NCBI RefSeq assembly: GCF_020873915.1
Contig: NZ_JAHWGP010000022.1
Span: forward strand, 1 to 64,000
Direction: 5' to 3'
Length of the DNA stretch: 64,000 nt
Source: Streptomyces sp. DH5
GTDB lineage: Bacteria; Actinomycetota; Actinomycetes; Streptomycetales; Streptomycetaceae
Shown here: positions 1-8,673 of the stretch, piece by piece
Numbering within the stretch: the stretch's first letter is position 1
Layout of the letters: each line of letters begins with the position of its first letter
Notes under the pieces: generated by a model
Databases searched by the model: none
Seen by the model: only the letters and a program-made list of their open reading frames with translations
What the model was told of the DNA's origin: nothing
Position numbers and translations under genes: made by a program

Positions 1-3
1 AGT

Positions 4-120
4 GTTTCGGTGGTCATAGCGTAGGGGAAACGCCCGGTTACATTCCGAACCCGGAAGCTAAGCCTTACAGCGCCGATGGTACTGCAGGGGGGACCCTGTG
101 GGAGAGTAGGACGCCGCCGA
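4..120 (+). rRNA. 5S ribosomal RNA
   Basis: This stretch matches the actinobacterial 5S rRNA as I know it: it opens with GTTTCGGTGGTCATAGCG, holds the conserved loop CCCGGTTACATTCCGAACCC, and closes with GGAGAGTAGGACGCCGCCGA, which pairs with the 5' end. The length of about 117-120 nt is standard. It is the last gene of an rRNA operon whose 16S and 23S genes lie to the left of the window. The exact ends are judged from the terminal helix. Confidence 0.96.
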
Positions 121-132
121 ACAATTCGTGGG

Positions 133-161
133 AAAGCCCCGTGCCATTGGCACGGGGCTTT
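133..161 (+). terminator. rRNA operon terminator hairpin
   Basis: A perfect 13-bp stem (AAAGCCCCGTGCC at 133-145 pairing with 149-161) closes a 3-nt loop 12 nt after the 5S rRNA, and short T runs follow. It ends the rRNA operon and also lies just beyond the stop codon of the convergent response regulator gene, so it may serve both. Confidence 0.9.
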
Positions 162-169
162 CTGCGTTT

Positions 170-844
170 TCAGGACGGCTCCACGAGTTTGGTGTCGTAC
201 GCCAGGATCACCGCCTGGATCCTGTCGCGCGAACCCGTCTTGGCGAGTACGCGGCCCACGTGGGTCTTCACCGTGGACTCCGCGAGGTGCAGACGGGCGG
301 CGATCTCGGAGTTCGTCCAGCCCTTCCCGATGACCGTGAGGATCTCGCGTTCCCGCTCCGTGAGCGTGGACAGGCGGGGGTCGGCCTCAGGGATGACGTC
401 CGCTGTGTCGCTGCCGGCGGGGAGGTGGTGGGCGTAGGCGTCGAGGAGGCGGCGGGTGAGGCTGGGGGCGACGACCGCGTCCCCGGTCGCCACGGAGCGG
501 ATGCCGGAGAGGAGATCCTCCGGCTGGGCGTCCTTGATGAGGAAGCCGGAGGCGCCCGCGCGGAGGCCCGCGTGGGCGTACTCGTCCAGGTCGAACGTGG
601 TGAGGATGAGGACCCGGGTGCGGTCCCCGGAGGCGACGATGCGGCGGGTGGCCTCGATGCCGTCCATGCCCGGCATGCGGATGTCCATCAGCACCACGTC
701 CGGGTGGAGTTCGGCCGTCATGCGGATCGCTTCGCCGCCGTTCGACGCCTCGCCCAGGACGGTGAGGTCGTCCTGGCTCTCCAGCAGCATGCGGAAGCCG
801 AAGCGCTGCAACGGCTGGTCGTCGGCGATGAGGACGGTGGTCAC
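170..844 (-). CDS. NarL/LuxR-family response regulator
   Basis: The 224-aa protein is a two-component response regulator. The receiver domain (about 1-120) shows acidic residues D8/D9, the phosphorylation site D54 in VVLMDIRMPGMDG and the conserved K104. A LuxR-type helix-turn-helix follows (about 155-215: LTERERE...NSEIAARLHLAESTVKTH). Its start overlaps the stop of the upstream sensor kinase gene by 4 nt (ATGA), so the two are translationally coupled. The DNA target cannot be read from the protein; an inverted repeat at 2219-2236 upstream of the pair is a candidate. Family assignment is secure, function unknown. Confidence 0.95.
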   Translation of the reverse strand: MTTVLIADDQPLQRFGFRMLLESQDDLTVLGEASNGGEAIRMTAELHPDVVLMDIRMPGMDGIEATRRIVASGDRTRVLILTTFDLDEYAHAGLRAGASGFLIKDAQPEDLLSGIRSVATGDAVVAPSLTRRLLDAYAHHLPAGSDTADVIPEADPRLSTLTEREREILTVIGKGWTNSEIAARLHLAESTVKTHVGRVLAKTGSRDRIQAVILAYDTKLVEPS

Positions 845-2118
845 TGCGGGGTTTCCTCCGGGAGGTGCAGGTGGACCCGCCAGCCCTGTTCGGGGCGGGG
901 GCGTGGGCCGGCTTCAAGTGTGCCGCCGTAAAGGGTCGTTCGCTCGCGCATTCCTGGGAGACCGCGACCGTCCGACGTGGAGGTGGACGGTGTGCCCTGT
1001 CCCGTGTCGGTGATGGTCACGGTGACGGCGCCCCCGTCGCCGTGGACGATGACGATCTCCGAGGCGGCGTCGGGGCCGGCGTGCTTGAGGGTGTTGGTGA
1101 GGGCTTCCTGGACGACCCGGTAGACGGTGAGCTCCCGGCCCGGGGGGAGGCCGGCCGGTCGGCCCTCGGTGGTGAGCCGGACCGGCAGGCCCGCGGTGCG
1201 GACGCCGTCGAGGAGACGGTCCAGGTCGGTGAGGCCGGGCTGGGGGTTCCGCTCCGCGGGGAGGGGGGCCGTCTCGTCGTCGCGGAGGACGTCGAGCAGG
1301 CGGCGCAGTTCGCCGAGGGCCTGGCGGCTGGTGGTGCCGATGGCGTCCAGGGCCTGCGCGGCACGTTCCGGGGACCTGGCGGCCGCGTACTTGCCGCCGT
1401 CGGCCAGACCGGTGATGACGGACAGGTGGTGGCCGATGATGTCGTGCATCTCCCGGGCGATCCGGGCGCGTTCGGCGGCGGTCGCGATACGGGCCTGCTG
1501 GTCGCGTTCGATCTCCAGACGGCGGGCCCGGTCCTCCAGGGCCTCGGTGTAGTTCTCGCGGGTACGGATGGTGACGCCGATGAGGACCGCCACGCCGATG
1601 GACGTCAGGTACGAACCGATCTGCTGACTCCACTCGCCCTCGCCGTAGCGGGCCGTGGAGATGATGACCGGCGTCAGCATCAGGGCCGTCGCCCACCACA
1701 GGTCGCGCAGGGGACGGCTGAGCGCGATGTGGTAGATGACGACCAGTTGGAGCAGGGCCGCCTGGAGGGTGGCGCCGGACCAGGCGTTGACCAGGGCGAA
1801 CGGGGCCATGGCGAGCATGACGGTCGCGGGACGGGTGCGACGCCACAGGAGGGGGACGGACAGACCGAGGGACAGCACGAGGAGGAGCGGGCCGGGGGCG
1901 TCCGGGTCGTGGGTGACGTTGCGCCAGCCGCCGCCGGTGAAGTCGATGAGGACGGCCGCCGTCCAGAAGCCGGTGAAGACGGCGTCCCACAGGAGCGGAT
2001 GACGCCGGTCGAAGCCCCGGATCCACTGGTTGGCGCGCTGCACGTGCTGGGTGAGCGGCTCCGTCGTGCGGGCGCCCGTCGACGGCGCCGCCTCCTGGTC
2101 GTTCGTCACGGGATCCAT
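841..2118 (-). CDS. DesK-type sensor histidine kinase (HisKA_3)
   Basis: This 425-aa membrane sensor kinase has about six hydrophobic segments in residues 44-184, then a short coiled coil and a HisKA_3 dimerisation domain with the phospho-accepting H225 in REMHDIIGHHLSVI. The HATPase domain follows, with an N box (VVQEALTNTLKHAG) and a late G box (GRGLPGMRERT). It phosphorylates the response regulator whose gene overlaps its stop codon. There is no large extracellular loop, so the input is probably a membrane or intramembrane signal; that is inference. DesK/NarL pairs in Streptomyces often sit beside an ABC transporter, but none is adjacent here. Confidence 0.95.
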   Translation of the reverse strand: MDPVTNDQEAAPSTGARTTEPLTQHVQRANQWIRGFDRRHPLLWDAVFTGFWTAAVLIDFTGGGWRNVTHDPDAPGPLLLVLSLGLSVPLLWRRTRPATVMLAMAPFALVNAWSGATLQAALLQLVVIYHIALSRPLRDLWWATALMLTPVIISTARYGEGEWSQQIGSYLTSIGVAVLIGVTIRTRENYTEALEDRARRLEIERDQQARIATAAERARIAREMHDIIGHHLSVITGLADGGKYAAARSPERAAQALDAIGTTSRQALGELRRLLDVLRDDETAPLPAERNPQPGLTDLDRLLDGVRTAGLPVRLTTEGRPAGLPPGRELTVYRVVQEALTNTLKHAGPDAASEIVIVHGDGGAVTVTITDTGQGTPSTSTSDGRGLPGMRERTTLYGGTLEAGPRPRPEQGWRVHLHLPEETPQ

Positions 2119-2218
2119 GGTGGGGGTCCGTCCGCCGGTCGGAGCCGAATCATGGGTCGATCATCGCCCGCGGAGGGGCGGTGGGCGTCGGGCCGGAGCC
2201 GTAATCGGGGTGAGGGGC

Positions 2219-2236
2219 GTAGTACCCCGGTACTAC
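2219..2236. promoter_or_regulatory. Inverted repeat between divergent genes (possible operator)
   Basis: GTAGTACC-CC-GGTACTAC is a perfect 8-bp inverted repeat with a 2-nt spacer. It sits about 100 nt upstream of the sensor kinase gene and directly in front of the divergent acetyltransferase gene. NarL-type regulators bind short inverted repeats, so this may be the pair's own operator. That link is inference; the repeat itself is plain. Confidence 0.5.
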
Positions 2237-2246
2237 CGTGGCGGCC

Positions 2247-2828
2247 ATGAGGACAGGTGTCGTGACCTTCGAGAACTGTGTGATCCGGGCGGTGCGGGCG
2301 GAGGAGTGGGCCGCGGTGAAGAAGCTGCGGCTCGCCGCACTGCGGGATCCGGTCGCGGATCTGGCCTTCCTGGACACCTACGACAAGGCCGTGGCCCGGC
2401 CGGACTCGTACTGGCGGGAGCGGGCCGCGAACGGGGCTCAGGAGGCGGGCGGCGTACGGCAGTTCGTCGCCGAGGCGGAGGACGGGAGCTGGGTGGGCAC
2501 GGTCGCCGTGCTGATCGAGGAGGCCGGGACGACGGACTGGGCGGGGATGCCCGTCGAGCGGCGGCAGGGGCACCTCGTGGGCGTGTACGTGGCACCCGGA
2601 CACCGGGGGAGCGGGCTGACCGGGGCGCTGTTCGACGCGGCACTGCAGTGGGCGTGGTGGCGCGGGGTGGAGCGGGTGCGGCTCGTCGTGCACGCGGAGA
2701 ACGCGCGGGCGCGGGGCTTCTACCGCAAGGCGGGGTTCCTGGAGAGCGGGGTCACCGTGCCGTTGGCGGACAAGCCGGACGAGCGCGAGCTGGAGATGGT
2801 GATCGGGCGGCCCGGATCAGACCGGTAG
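2247..2828 (+). CDS. GNAT-family N-acetyltransferase
   Basis: This protein of about 193 aa carries one GNAT fold. The acetyl-CoA pyrophosphate loop is visible as VYVAPGHRGSGLTGALFD, followed by the typical NxxARGFYRKAGF segment near the C-terminus. The substrate cannot be told. I start it at ATG 2247; a GTG at 2238 in frame would add three residues. Neither has a clear Shine-Dalgarno sequence, so the mRNA may be leaderless. The 3' end overlaps the convergent VirD4-like gene by 12 nt. The inverted repeat at 2219-2236 lies immediately upstream and could control it. Confidence 0.85.
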   Translation: MRTGVVTFENCVIRAVRAEEWAAVKKLRLAALRDPVADLAFLDTYDKAVARPDSYWRERAANGAQEAGGVRQFVAEAEDGSWVGTVAVLIEEAGTTDWAGMPVERRQGHLVGVYVAPGHRGSGLTGALFDAALQWAWWRGVERVRLVVHAENARARGFYRKAGFLESGVTVPLADKPDERELEMVIGRPGSDR

Positions 2829-4355
2829 TTCGTCGTGCGGCCAGCGGGTGCGGGCCTGTTCGCGGGAGCGGAGCAGGGCCAGCGTCGGCATGCCCCGGTC
2901 CGAGCCGGCGGCGAGGAGCTCGGGGAGCTGGGGGAGCGGCGCCACGGCCGCCACGTCGTCCAGGACGAGGGTGAGTGGTGGGTCGAGCCGACCGGAGGAT
3001 GACCGTTCGGCCATGCGCCGGCCGTGCTCGACCACGTGCGAGGCGAGCGCCGTCAGCAAAGGCATCGCGCCCGGACTGGTGCGGGGATCCTCGATGGATT
3101 CGCCCACGACATAAAGCGTGCCCCCTTCGACGAGGAAGGAATCCAAGGCGAGGGCATCATTTCGGTGAGGAGTGCAGGCCTCGCGGACATGGAGGGTGGA
3201 GAGGGCGGCCAGGGCGCGGGTGGTCAACTGCTGAGCCATGTCGCGGCGGTCCGGATGTGCGGTGAGGGCCGCTTCGAGTTCGCCGGCGGAGCCGGGGGCG
3301 GCCTTCGGGTGGGTGCGGAGGATGCGCACGGCGTCGTGCACCTGCAGGCCCTGCGCCCAGCGGTGGACGTGGCGGACGGTGCGGCCGTCGACGGCGGCGG
3401 CGTGGACGTAGCTGCGGAGCAGGGTCTCCGCGGTGTCGCTGACCGCCTGGTCGAGCCGGGAGGTGGGCCGGACGGGGGCGAGGAGCGCTGCCGCGCGGGT
3501 GGTGGCCGTCCGCTTGTCCTCGCAGCCGGCGGTGGGGGACCAGTGGAGGCGGGCCGGGGTGTCGCAGAGGTGGGTCGGGTCGTAGAGGTGGGTGGGGCCG
3601 AGTTTGGCGCGGGCGTCCTTGGTGTCGTGCCACAGGGCCGGGTTGGAGGTGAGGACGAGGGCGGGGCCCTCCGCGTCCCGTACGGCCTGGGCGGCGGTGG
3701 TGTGGCGGGTGGCCGGGGGGCCGTAGTGCAGGCCGGCGCCTTCGGGGCGGAGAGCGTCCCACCCGCCGGTCCGTGCACCGTCGGACACCTGTGGGGCGAC
3801 GGGCGCCGCGGGTCGCGTCGCTTCCCGCTCGGGTGTCCTCGGGACCGGTACCTCGTGCCGGTGCTGCGGGCCCGGTTCCGGCTCCGGGGCGGGCTGCGGT
3901 TCCCGGGAAGGCTCCCGTGAAGGTTCCCCTGCCGGTTGCGTGTGCCGCTCGTGCACCGCCGCCGTCCGTTCCGCGCGGCGTCGGGCCCGTACGGCTCTCC
4001 AGCGGGCCACGGTGCCGACGACGAACACCGTCAGGACGGTCAGGATCATCAGCTGGCCGATGAACAGGCCCCAGAAGAGGCCGTATCCGGAGAGCTCGGC
4101 GGGTGGGGCGTCCGGCCAGGCGGCGGGCAGGTCGTGGGGGTCGGCGACGAGGTGGCGGACGGCCACCGGGGTGCGGGTGAAGGTGATGCCGGACGGCCAG
4201 CGGCCGTGGGCGAAGAAGCCCGCGAGTCCGGTGGCCGTCCACACCATCGTGGTCAGGCCGAGGAGGAAGGCGAGGATGCCGAGGAGCAGCCCGTCGGGGA
4301 TGCCGCCCTGGCCGCCGGAGCCCCGGCCGGGCCCGCGGTGATCGTCCGGTCTCAC
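2817..4355 (-). CDS. VirD4/TraG-like coupling protein lacking a Walker A motif
   Basis: The 512-aa protein has two N-terminal membrane helices (about 22-48 and 89-118), a Pro/Glu-rich linker and a C-terminal region like VirD4/TraG coupling ATPases. The segment after the P-loop is recognisable (ALVLTSNPALWHD...HLYDPTHL), as is a Walker-B-like strand (LTLVLDDVAAVAPLPQLPEL) followed by a Gln-sensor-like stretch. No GxxGxGK[S/T] is found where Walker A should be (TTAAQAVRDAEGPALVLTSN), so ATP hydrolysis is doubtful. It is the last gene of the type IV secretion-like operon, 10 nt after the VirB4-like gene. In homologues this role links substrate to channel; here it may be structural. Confidence 0.8.
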   Translation of the reverse strand: MRPDDHRGPGRGSGGQGGIPDGLLLGILAFLLGLTTMVWTATGLAGFFAHGRWPSGITFTRTPVAVRHLVADPHDLPAAWPDAPPAELSGYGLFWGLFIGQLMILTVLTVFVVGTVARWRAVRARRRAERTAAVHERHTQPAGEPSREPSREPQPAPEPEPGPQHRHEVPVPRTPEREATRPAAPVAPQVSDGARTGGWDALRPEGAGLHYGPPATRHTTAAQAVRDAEGPALVLTSNPALWHDTKDARAKLGPTHLYDPTHLCDTPARLHWSPTAGCEDKRTATTRAAALLAPVRPTSRLDQAVSDTAETLLRSYVHAAAVDGRTVRHVHRWAQGLQVHDAVRILRTHPKAAPGSAGELEAALTAHPDRRDMAQQLTTRALAALSTLHVREACTPHRNDALALDSFLVEGGTLYVVGESIEDPRTSPGAMPLLTALASHVVEHGRRMAERSSSGRLDPPLTLVLDDVAAVAPLPQLPELLAAGSDRGMPTLALLRSREQARTRWPHDELPV

Positions 4356-4365
4356 GCGTGCTCCC

Positions 4366-5775
4366 CTACGCCACCGTCGATTCGGAGTCGCCGACGTGCT
4401 GTTCCACGAAGGCCGCTGCCCGCTCCTCCGCCTCCCGTTCGGCGGCGCGCAGGGCGTCGTCGTTGAAGTCGGCGGAGGACTCGGTCATCGCGCGGTCGGT
4501 GAAGACCAGTGGGCGTTCGGTCTCGGTGACCAGGTGTTTGACCACCTGGACGTTGCCGTTGACGTCCCAGACCGCGATGCCGGGGGTGAGTGTGGGGATG
4601 ATCTCCACGGCCCATCTGGGCAGGCCGAGGACCCGGCCGGTGGCTCGCGCCTCGTCGGCCTTCTGGGCGTAGATGGTCCGGGTCGACGCCATCTTGAGGA
4701 TGGCCGCCGCCTCCTTGGCGGCCGCTCCGTCCACCACGTCGGACAGGTGGTGGACGACCGCGACGAAGGACAGGCCGAGCCGCCGCCCGAACTTCAGCAG
4801 CCGCTGGAACAGCTGCGCCACGAACGGGCTGTTGATGATGTGCCAGGCCTCCTCGACGAGGAAGATGCGCTTCTTCCGGTCGGGGCGGATCCAGGTGTGC
4901 TCGAGCCAGACGCCGACGATCGCCATGAGGATCGGCATGGCGATGGAGTTGCGGTCGATGTGGGACAGGTCGAAGACGATGAGCGGCGCGTCGAGGTCGA
5001 TGCCGACGGTCGTCGGGCCGTCGAACATGCCGCGCAGGTCACCGTCGACGAGCCGGTCCAGGACCAGGGCGACGTCCAGGCCCCACGCCCGTACGTCGTC
5101 TATGGCGACGTTCATCGCCTCCGCGGACTCCGGTTCGGGGTGGCGCAGGCGCTCGACGATGTCGGAGAGGACCGGCTGGCGTTCGACGATGGTCTCGTTG
5201 ACGTGGGCGTGCGCGACCTTGAGGGCGAAGCCGGACCGCTCGTCCAGGCCGTGGCCCATCGCGACCTCGATGATCGTCCGGAGCAGTGCGAGCTGCCCGG
5301 TGGTGGTGATCGACGGGTCGAGGGGGTTGAGCCGGATGCCGTGGTCCAGGGCGGCCATCGGGTCGAGACGGATGGGCGTTATGCCCATCTCCCGGGCGAC
5401 GAGGTTCCACTCGCCGACGCCGTCCTCGCCCTGCGCGTCCAGGACGACGACCTGGCGGTCACGGAAGCGCAGCTGGCGCAGGACGTAGGTCTTCTCCAGC
5501 GCCGACTTGCCGTTGCCGGACTCGCCGAGGACCAGCCAGTGCGGTGCGGGCAGCTGCTGGCCGTAGAGCTGGAAGGGGTCGTAGATGTAGCCCTTGCCGG
5601 AGTAGACCTCGCGGCCGATGATGACGCCGGAGTCGCCGAGGCCGGGCGCGGCGGTCGGCAGGTACACGGCCTGCGCCTGGCCCGTGGAGGTGCGCACCGG
5701 CAGCCGTGTCGTCTCGACCTTCCCGAACAGGAAGGACGTGAAGGCGTCGGTGACGACGGACAGCGGATCCCGCAT
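4366..5775 (-). CDS. VirB4-like conjugation/secretion ATPase
   Basis: This 469-aa ATPase has a clear Walker A at residues 84-91 (GESGNGKS), a Walker B at about 304-310 (IFLVEEA) and a later conserved block FGRRLGLSFVAVVHH. These are the C-terminal motor motifs of VirB4/TraE proteins. The usual VirB4 N-terminal domain is missing from this protein but is probably supplied by the preceding gene, so VirB4 appears split in two. It should sit at the inner face of the membrane and power a transport channel or pilus assembly. It lies 13 nt after the upstream gene. Family call is strong; the substrate is unknown. Confidence 0.9.
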   Translation of the reverse strand: MRDPLSVVTDAFTSFLFGKVETTRLPVRTSTGQAQAVYLPTAAPGLGDSGVIIGREVYSGKGYIYDPFQLYGQQLPAPHWLVLGESGNGKSALEKTYVLRQLRFRDRQVVVLDAQGEDGVGEWNLVAREMGITPIRLDPMAALDHGIRLNPLDPSITTTGQLALLRTIIEVAMGHGLDERSGFALKVAHAHVNETIVERQPVLSDIVERLRHPEPESAEAMNVAIDDVRAWGLDVALVLDRLVDGDLRGMFDGPTTVGIDLDAPLIVFDLSHIDRNSIAMPILMAIVGVWLEHTWIRPDRKKRIFLVEEAWHIINSPFVAQLFQRLLKFGRRLGLSFVAVVHHLSDVVDGAAAKEAAAILKMASTRTIYAQKADEARATGRVLGLPRWAVEIIPTLTPGIAVWDVNGNVQVVKHLVTETERPLVFTDRAMTESSADFNDDALRAAEREAEERAAAFVEQHVGDSESTVA

Positions 5776-5788
5776 CAGAACTCAGCCC

Positions 5789-7348
5789 CTACCTTCGAAT
5801 GCCGGTGGCGAACGGGAGTGTGTTCACGAACGCGCGGTGGTGCTCGCGGTCGCACCACTCCAGCTTCAGGTACGACTTTCCGGCCGATGCCCGTATGGTC
5901 CGCTTGTCGCGCGCCAGGGCCTCGGGTGTGCGGGAGGAGACGGTGATGTAGCCGACGAGGTTGACGCCCGCGGCGCCGCTGGCGAGGTCCTCGCCACGCT
6001 GGTCGAGCCTGCTGTGGGCGGCGAGGTCGCGCGGGTCGACGGTGCGGTTCATCTTGGCGGCGCGGGAGGCCTCCGCCACGTCGTTGGTCTTCTCGGTCAG
6101 CATCCGCTCGATGGCGACCTCGGTGGGTTCCAGGTCCATGGTGACGGCGACCGTGCGGATCACGTCCGGGGTGTGGACGAGCAGCGGGGCGAGGAAGTTG
6201 ACGCCGACCGGGGTCATCGGCCACTCCTTGACCCAGGCCGTGGCGTGGCACCAGGGGGCGCGGGTGGCGGACTCGCGGGTCTTGGCCTGGAGGTAGGTGG
6301 GCTCCATGGCGTCCAGCTCGGCCGGCCAGGCGTTGCGCTGGGTCATCGCCTGGATGTGGTCGATGGGGTGGTCCGGGTCGTACATGGAGTGCACCAGCGA
6401 GGACAGGCGGCTCTGGCCGAGCGGCTGCCGTACGCGGATGTCGGCCTCCTGGAGCCGGGAGCAGATGTCGGTCAGCTCACGGGCCATGACGACGGCGAGC
6501 CCCGCGTCCCGGTCGACCTTGCCGCCGCCCTGGCTGCGCATCGCGCGGGCCATGGTGTTGGCCTCGGAGGCCAGCTCGCGGGTGTAGTGCATGCAGGCGA
6601 CCAGGTAGGCGCGGTGCTGTTCGCTGCTGGTCGACACCATCGACTGGAGCTGCTCGTAGGACTGCTGGAGCCACGGCGGTGACTTGTCGTCGCCGCGGAC
6701 GGAGACGTCCTTGGCGTGCGCGTCGGGGTCGGCGGGCAGGGTGCGGGCCAGCATCTGGATGCGGGTGACGAAGCCGTCGCCGTTGGCGACGTGCTTGAGC
6801 AGGGTGCCGAAGCGGTCGACGAGGGCTTCCTGGTCCTCGGAGTCGCGCAGGCCGACGCCCGGCCCTTCGATCTCGATGGCGGCGGTGACGGTCTTGCGGT
6901 CCGCGTGGAGCAGGACGGCGATCTCGTCCGGTCCGAACGGGGCGGCGAGCCAGGTGATGCGCCCGATCCCGGGCGGCGGTCCGACCTCCACCTCGCGCCC
7001 GTCGAGGCGGGTGCCCGCCTCTACGGCGCCGGAGCGGTAGGTGGTGCCGCGGCGCACGGTGCGCTTGTAGCTGCGGTTGATCTCGAACCACTTGTAGAAG
7101 GTGCGGCCCTTGTAGGGCACGTAGACCGCGGCCAGGGCGACCATGGGCAGTCCGGCGAGGAGCACGATCCGCGCGGTCAGGACGGGGACGAGGAGCCCGC
7201 ACATCATGCCGAGGAACGCGCCGACGACGATCAGCGCGATCTCCCCGGTCTCGCGATTGCGGCCGACGATCGCGTTCGGCCGGGCGCGGCCGATCAGATA
7301 CGTACGGCGGGGCGTGACCGGATGGGACAGGTGGGTCTCGGTCGTCAA
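5789..7348 (-). CDS. SCO6880-family protein (VirB3 plus VirB4 N-domain-like)
   Basis: The 519-aa protein begins with a VirB3/PrgI-like part: a short cytosolic stretch and two membrane helices (about 37-57 and 60-79) followed by the basic segment YKGRTFYKWFEINRSYKR. The rest (about 95-519) is soluble and resembles the N-terminal domain of VirB4 proteins. Together with the next gene it would make a VirB3-VirB4 unit in two polypeptides. Its ATG overlaps the stop of the TrbL-like gene by 4 nt. No catalytic motif is visible. The family is found in Streptomyces chromosomes and plasmids; the assignment of domains is by pattern and order, not by search. Confidence 0.82.
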   Translation of the reverse strand: MTTETHLSHPVTPRRTYLIGRARPNAIVGRNRETGEIALIVVGAFLGMMCGLLVPVLTARIVLLAGLPMVALAAVYVPYKGRTFYKWFEINRSYKRTVRRGTTYRSGAVEAGTRLDGREVEVGPPPGIGRITWLAAPFGPDEIAVLLHADRKTVTAAIEIEGPGVGLRDSEDQEALVDRFGTLLKHVANGDGFVTRIQMLARTLPADPDAHAKDVSVRGDDKSPPWLQQSYEQLQSMVSTSSEQHRAYLVACMHYTRELASEANTMARAMRSQGGGKVDRDAGLAVVMARELTDICSRLQEADIRVRQPLGQSRLSSLVHSMYDPDHPIDHIQAMTQRNAWPAELDAMEPTYLQAKTRESATRAPWCHATAWVKEWPMTPVGVNFLAPLLVHTPDVIRTVAVTMDLEPTEVAIERMLTEKTNDVAEASRAAKMNRTVDPRDLAAHSRLDQRGEDLASGAAGVNLVGYITVSSRTPEALARDKRTIRASAGKSYLKLEWCDREHHRAFVNTLPFATGIRR

Positions 7349-8673
7349 CGCCCTTCACCTCCCGTGCGGTTGTTGCTGCTGTTGCGGGTGCTGCTGGCGT
7401 GGGGGGTGTTCACCGGGCTGCTCGACCGGGGTGCGGGGGTGGCGGCGGCGCCGCCGCTGTTCGGGGTGCGCGCGCTGTGCGCGGCGACTCCGCCGGAGGC
7501 GGGGTTGGAGGGCCGGGCGCCGGAGGACTGGCCTGCGCCGCCGCTGTTGTTGTCGGCGCGGGTGCTGTGGGTCTTGATGCCCTGCGCGACCAGGGACGCC
7601 GGGGAGCTGATGACGGCGGCGGCCTTGCCCTCGGCGCCCTGCATGAGGCGGTTGTTGCGGGAGCCGGCGATCTCGTCGCCGAAGCCGGGGACGAAGCGGT
7701 AGATCATCGCGGAGGCGAAGATGGCGAGCAGGATGATCGCCAGCCCGGACACCACGGCGGAGAAGGCGTCGGGGCCCTCCTCGGCGGAGAGCGCCCCGGC
7801 GAGGCCGAGGACTATCACGATGACGGGCTTCACGAGGATCACCGCGATCATGATGCCCGCCCAGCGGCGGACGTGGCCCCACAGGTTCTTGTCGACCAGG
7901 CCCGCGTAGACGACGGTGCCGAGGAGGGCGCCGACGTAGAGCAGGGCGGCGCGGATGACGAGCTCCAGCCAGAGGATGCCGGCGGCGAGGATGGAGACCA
8001 GGGAGACGACGATCAGCATGATCGGACCGCCGCCGATGTCGTCGCCCTTCTCGAGCGCGCCGGCGAACGTGCCGAAGAACGTGTCCGTCTGGTCGCCGGT
8101 CGCCTTGGCGAGCACGTCGGTGATGCTGTCGGTGGCCGAGACGACGGTGTAAAGGATCAGCGGGGTGAAGGCGGAGGCGAGGACGGTCAGCCAGAGGAAG
8201 CCGATCGCCTCGGAGATCGCGGTGGTCAGGGGGACTCCCCGCACCGCGCGCTTGGCGACCGCGAGCAGCCACAGCAGGAGGGTGAGGATCGTCGACGCGG
8301 CGAAGACGACGGCGTACTGCTGGAGGAACGTGTCGTTGGTGAAGTCGACGTCCGCGGTGTCCTCGACGGCGCCGCTGAGCTGCTTGATGGTCCAGGAGGC
8401 GGCGTCGGCGCAGCCCTGCGCGAGGGAAGCGAGGGGGTCGAGGGTGGCGGAGGGGTCGTCGAGGGTGGTGGCACCCTCGGAACCGGCTTCGCCTCGTTCG
8501 CAGTAGTCCTTGGCGGGGCCGTGGATCAGGTCGCAGGGGTCGTTGCTGTCCGTGGGCGTTGGCGTCGGTGACGGCGTGGGCGCAGCGGCGGCGCGTGTGG
8601 CGAACAGGACAGCTGTCGTCTGTACGGCCGCGACGGCACCCGTCAGGGCCAGCAAGCGGCGATTAGCGGGCAT
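7345..8673 (-). CDS. VirB6/TrbL-like polytopic channel protein
   Basis: This 442-aa protein starts with a signal-like segment (MPANRRLLALTGAVAAVQTT) ending in AAAAPTP, then an external part with a Cys pair region, then about five membrane segments between residues 95 and 310. The C-terminal 120 residues are Ser/Gly/Ala/Asn-rich and disordered. That topology fits TrbL/VirB6 channel subunits. I start it at ATG 8673, which has GGAGGG 7 nt upstream and overlaps the end of the VirB8-like gene by 11 nt; a start further upstream would lack these. It probably forms the inner-membrane pore of the apparatus. Confidence 0.85.
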   Translation of the reverse strand: MPANRRLLALTGAVAAVQTTAVLFATRAAAAPTPSPTPTPTDSNDPCDLIHGPAKDYCERGEAGSEGATTLDDPSATLDPLASLAQGCADAASWTIKQLSGAVEDTADVDFTNDTFLQQYAVVFAASTILTLLLWLLAVAKRAVRGVPLTTAISEAIGFLWLTVLASAFTPLILYTVVSATDSITDVLAKATGDQTDTFFGTFAGALEKGDDIGGGPIMLIVVSLVSILAAGILWLELVIRAALLYVGALLGTVVYAGLVDKNLWGHVRRWAGIMIAVILVKPVIVIVLGLAGALSAEEGPDAFSAVVSGLAIILLAIFASAMIYRFVPGFGDEIAGSRNNRLMQGAEGKAAAVISSPASLVAQGIKTHSTRADNNSGGAGQSSGARPSNPASGGVAAHSARTPNSGGAAATPAPRSSSPVNTPHASSTRNSSNNRTGGEGR

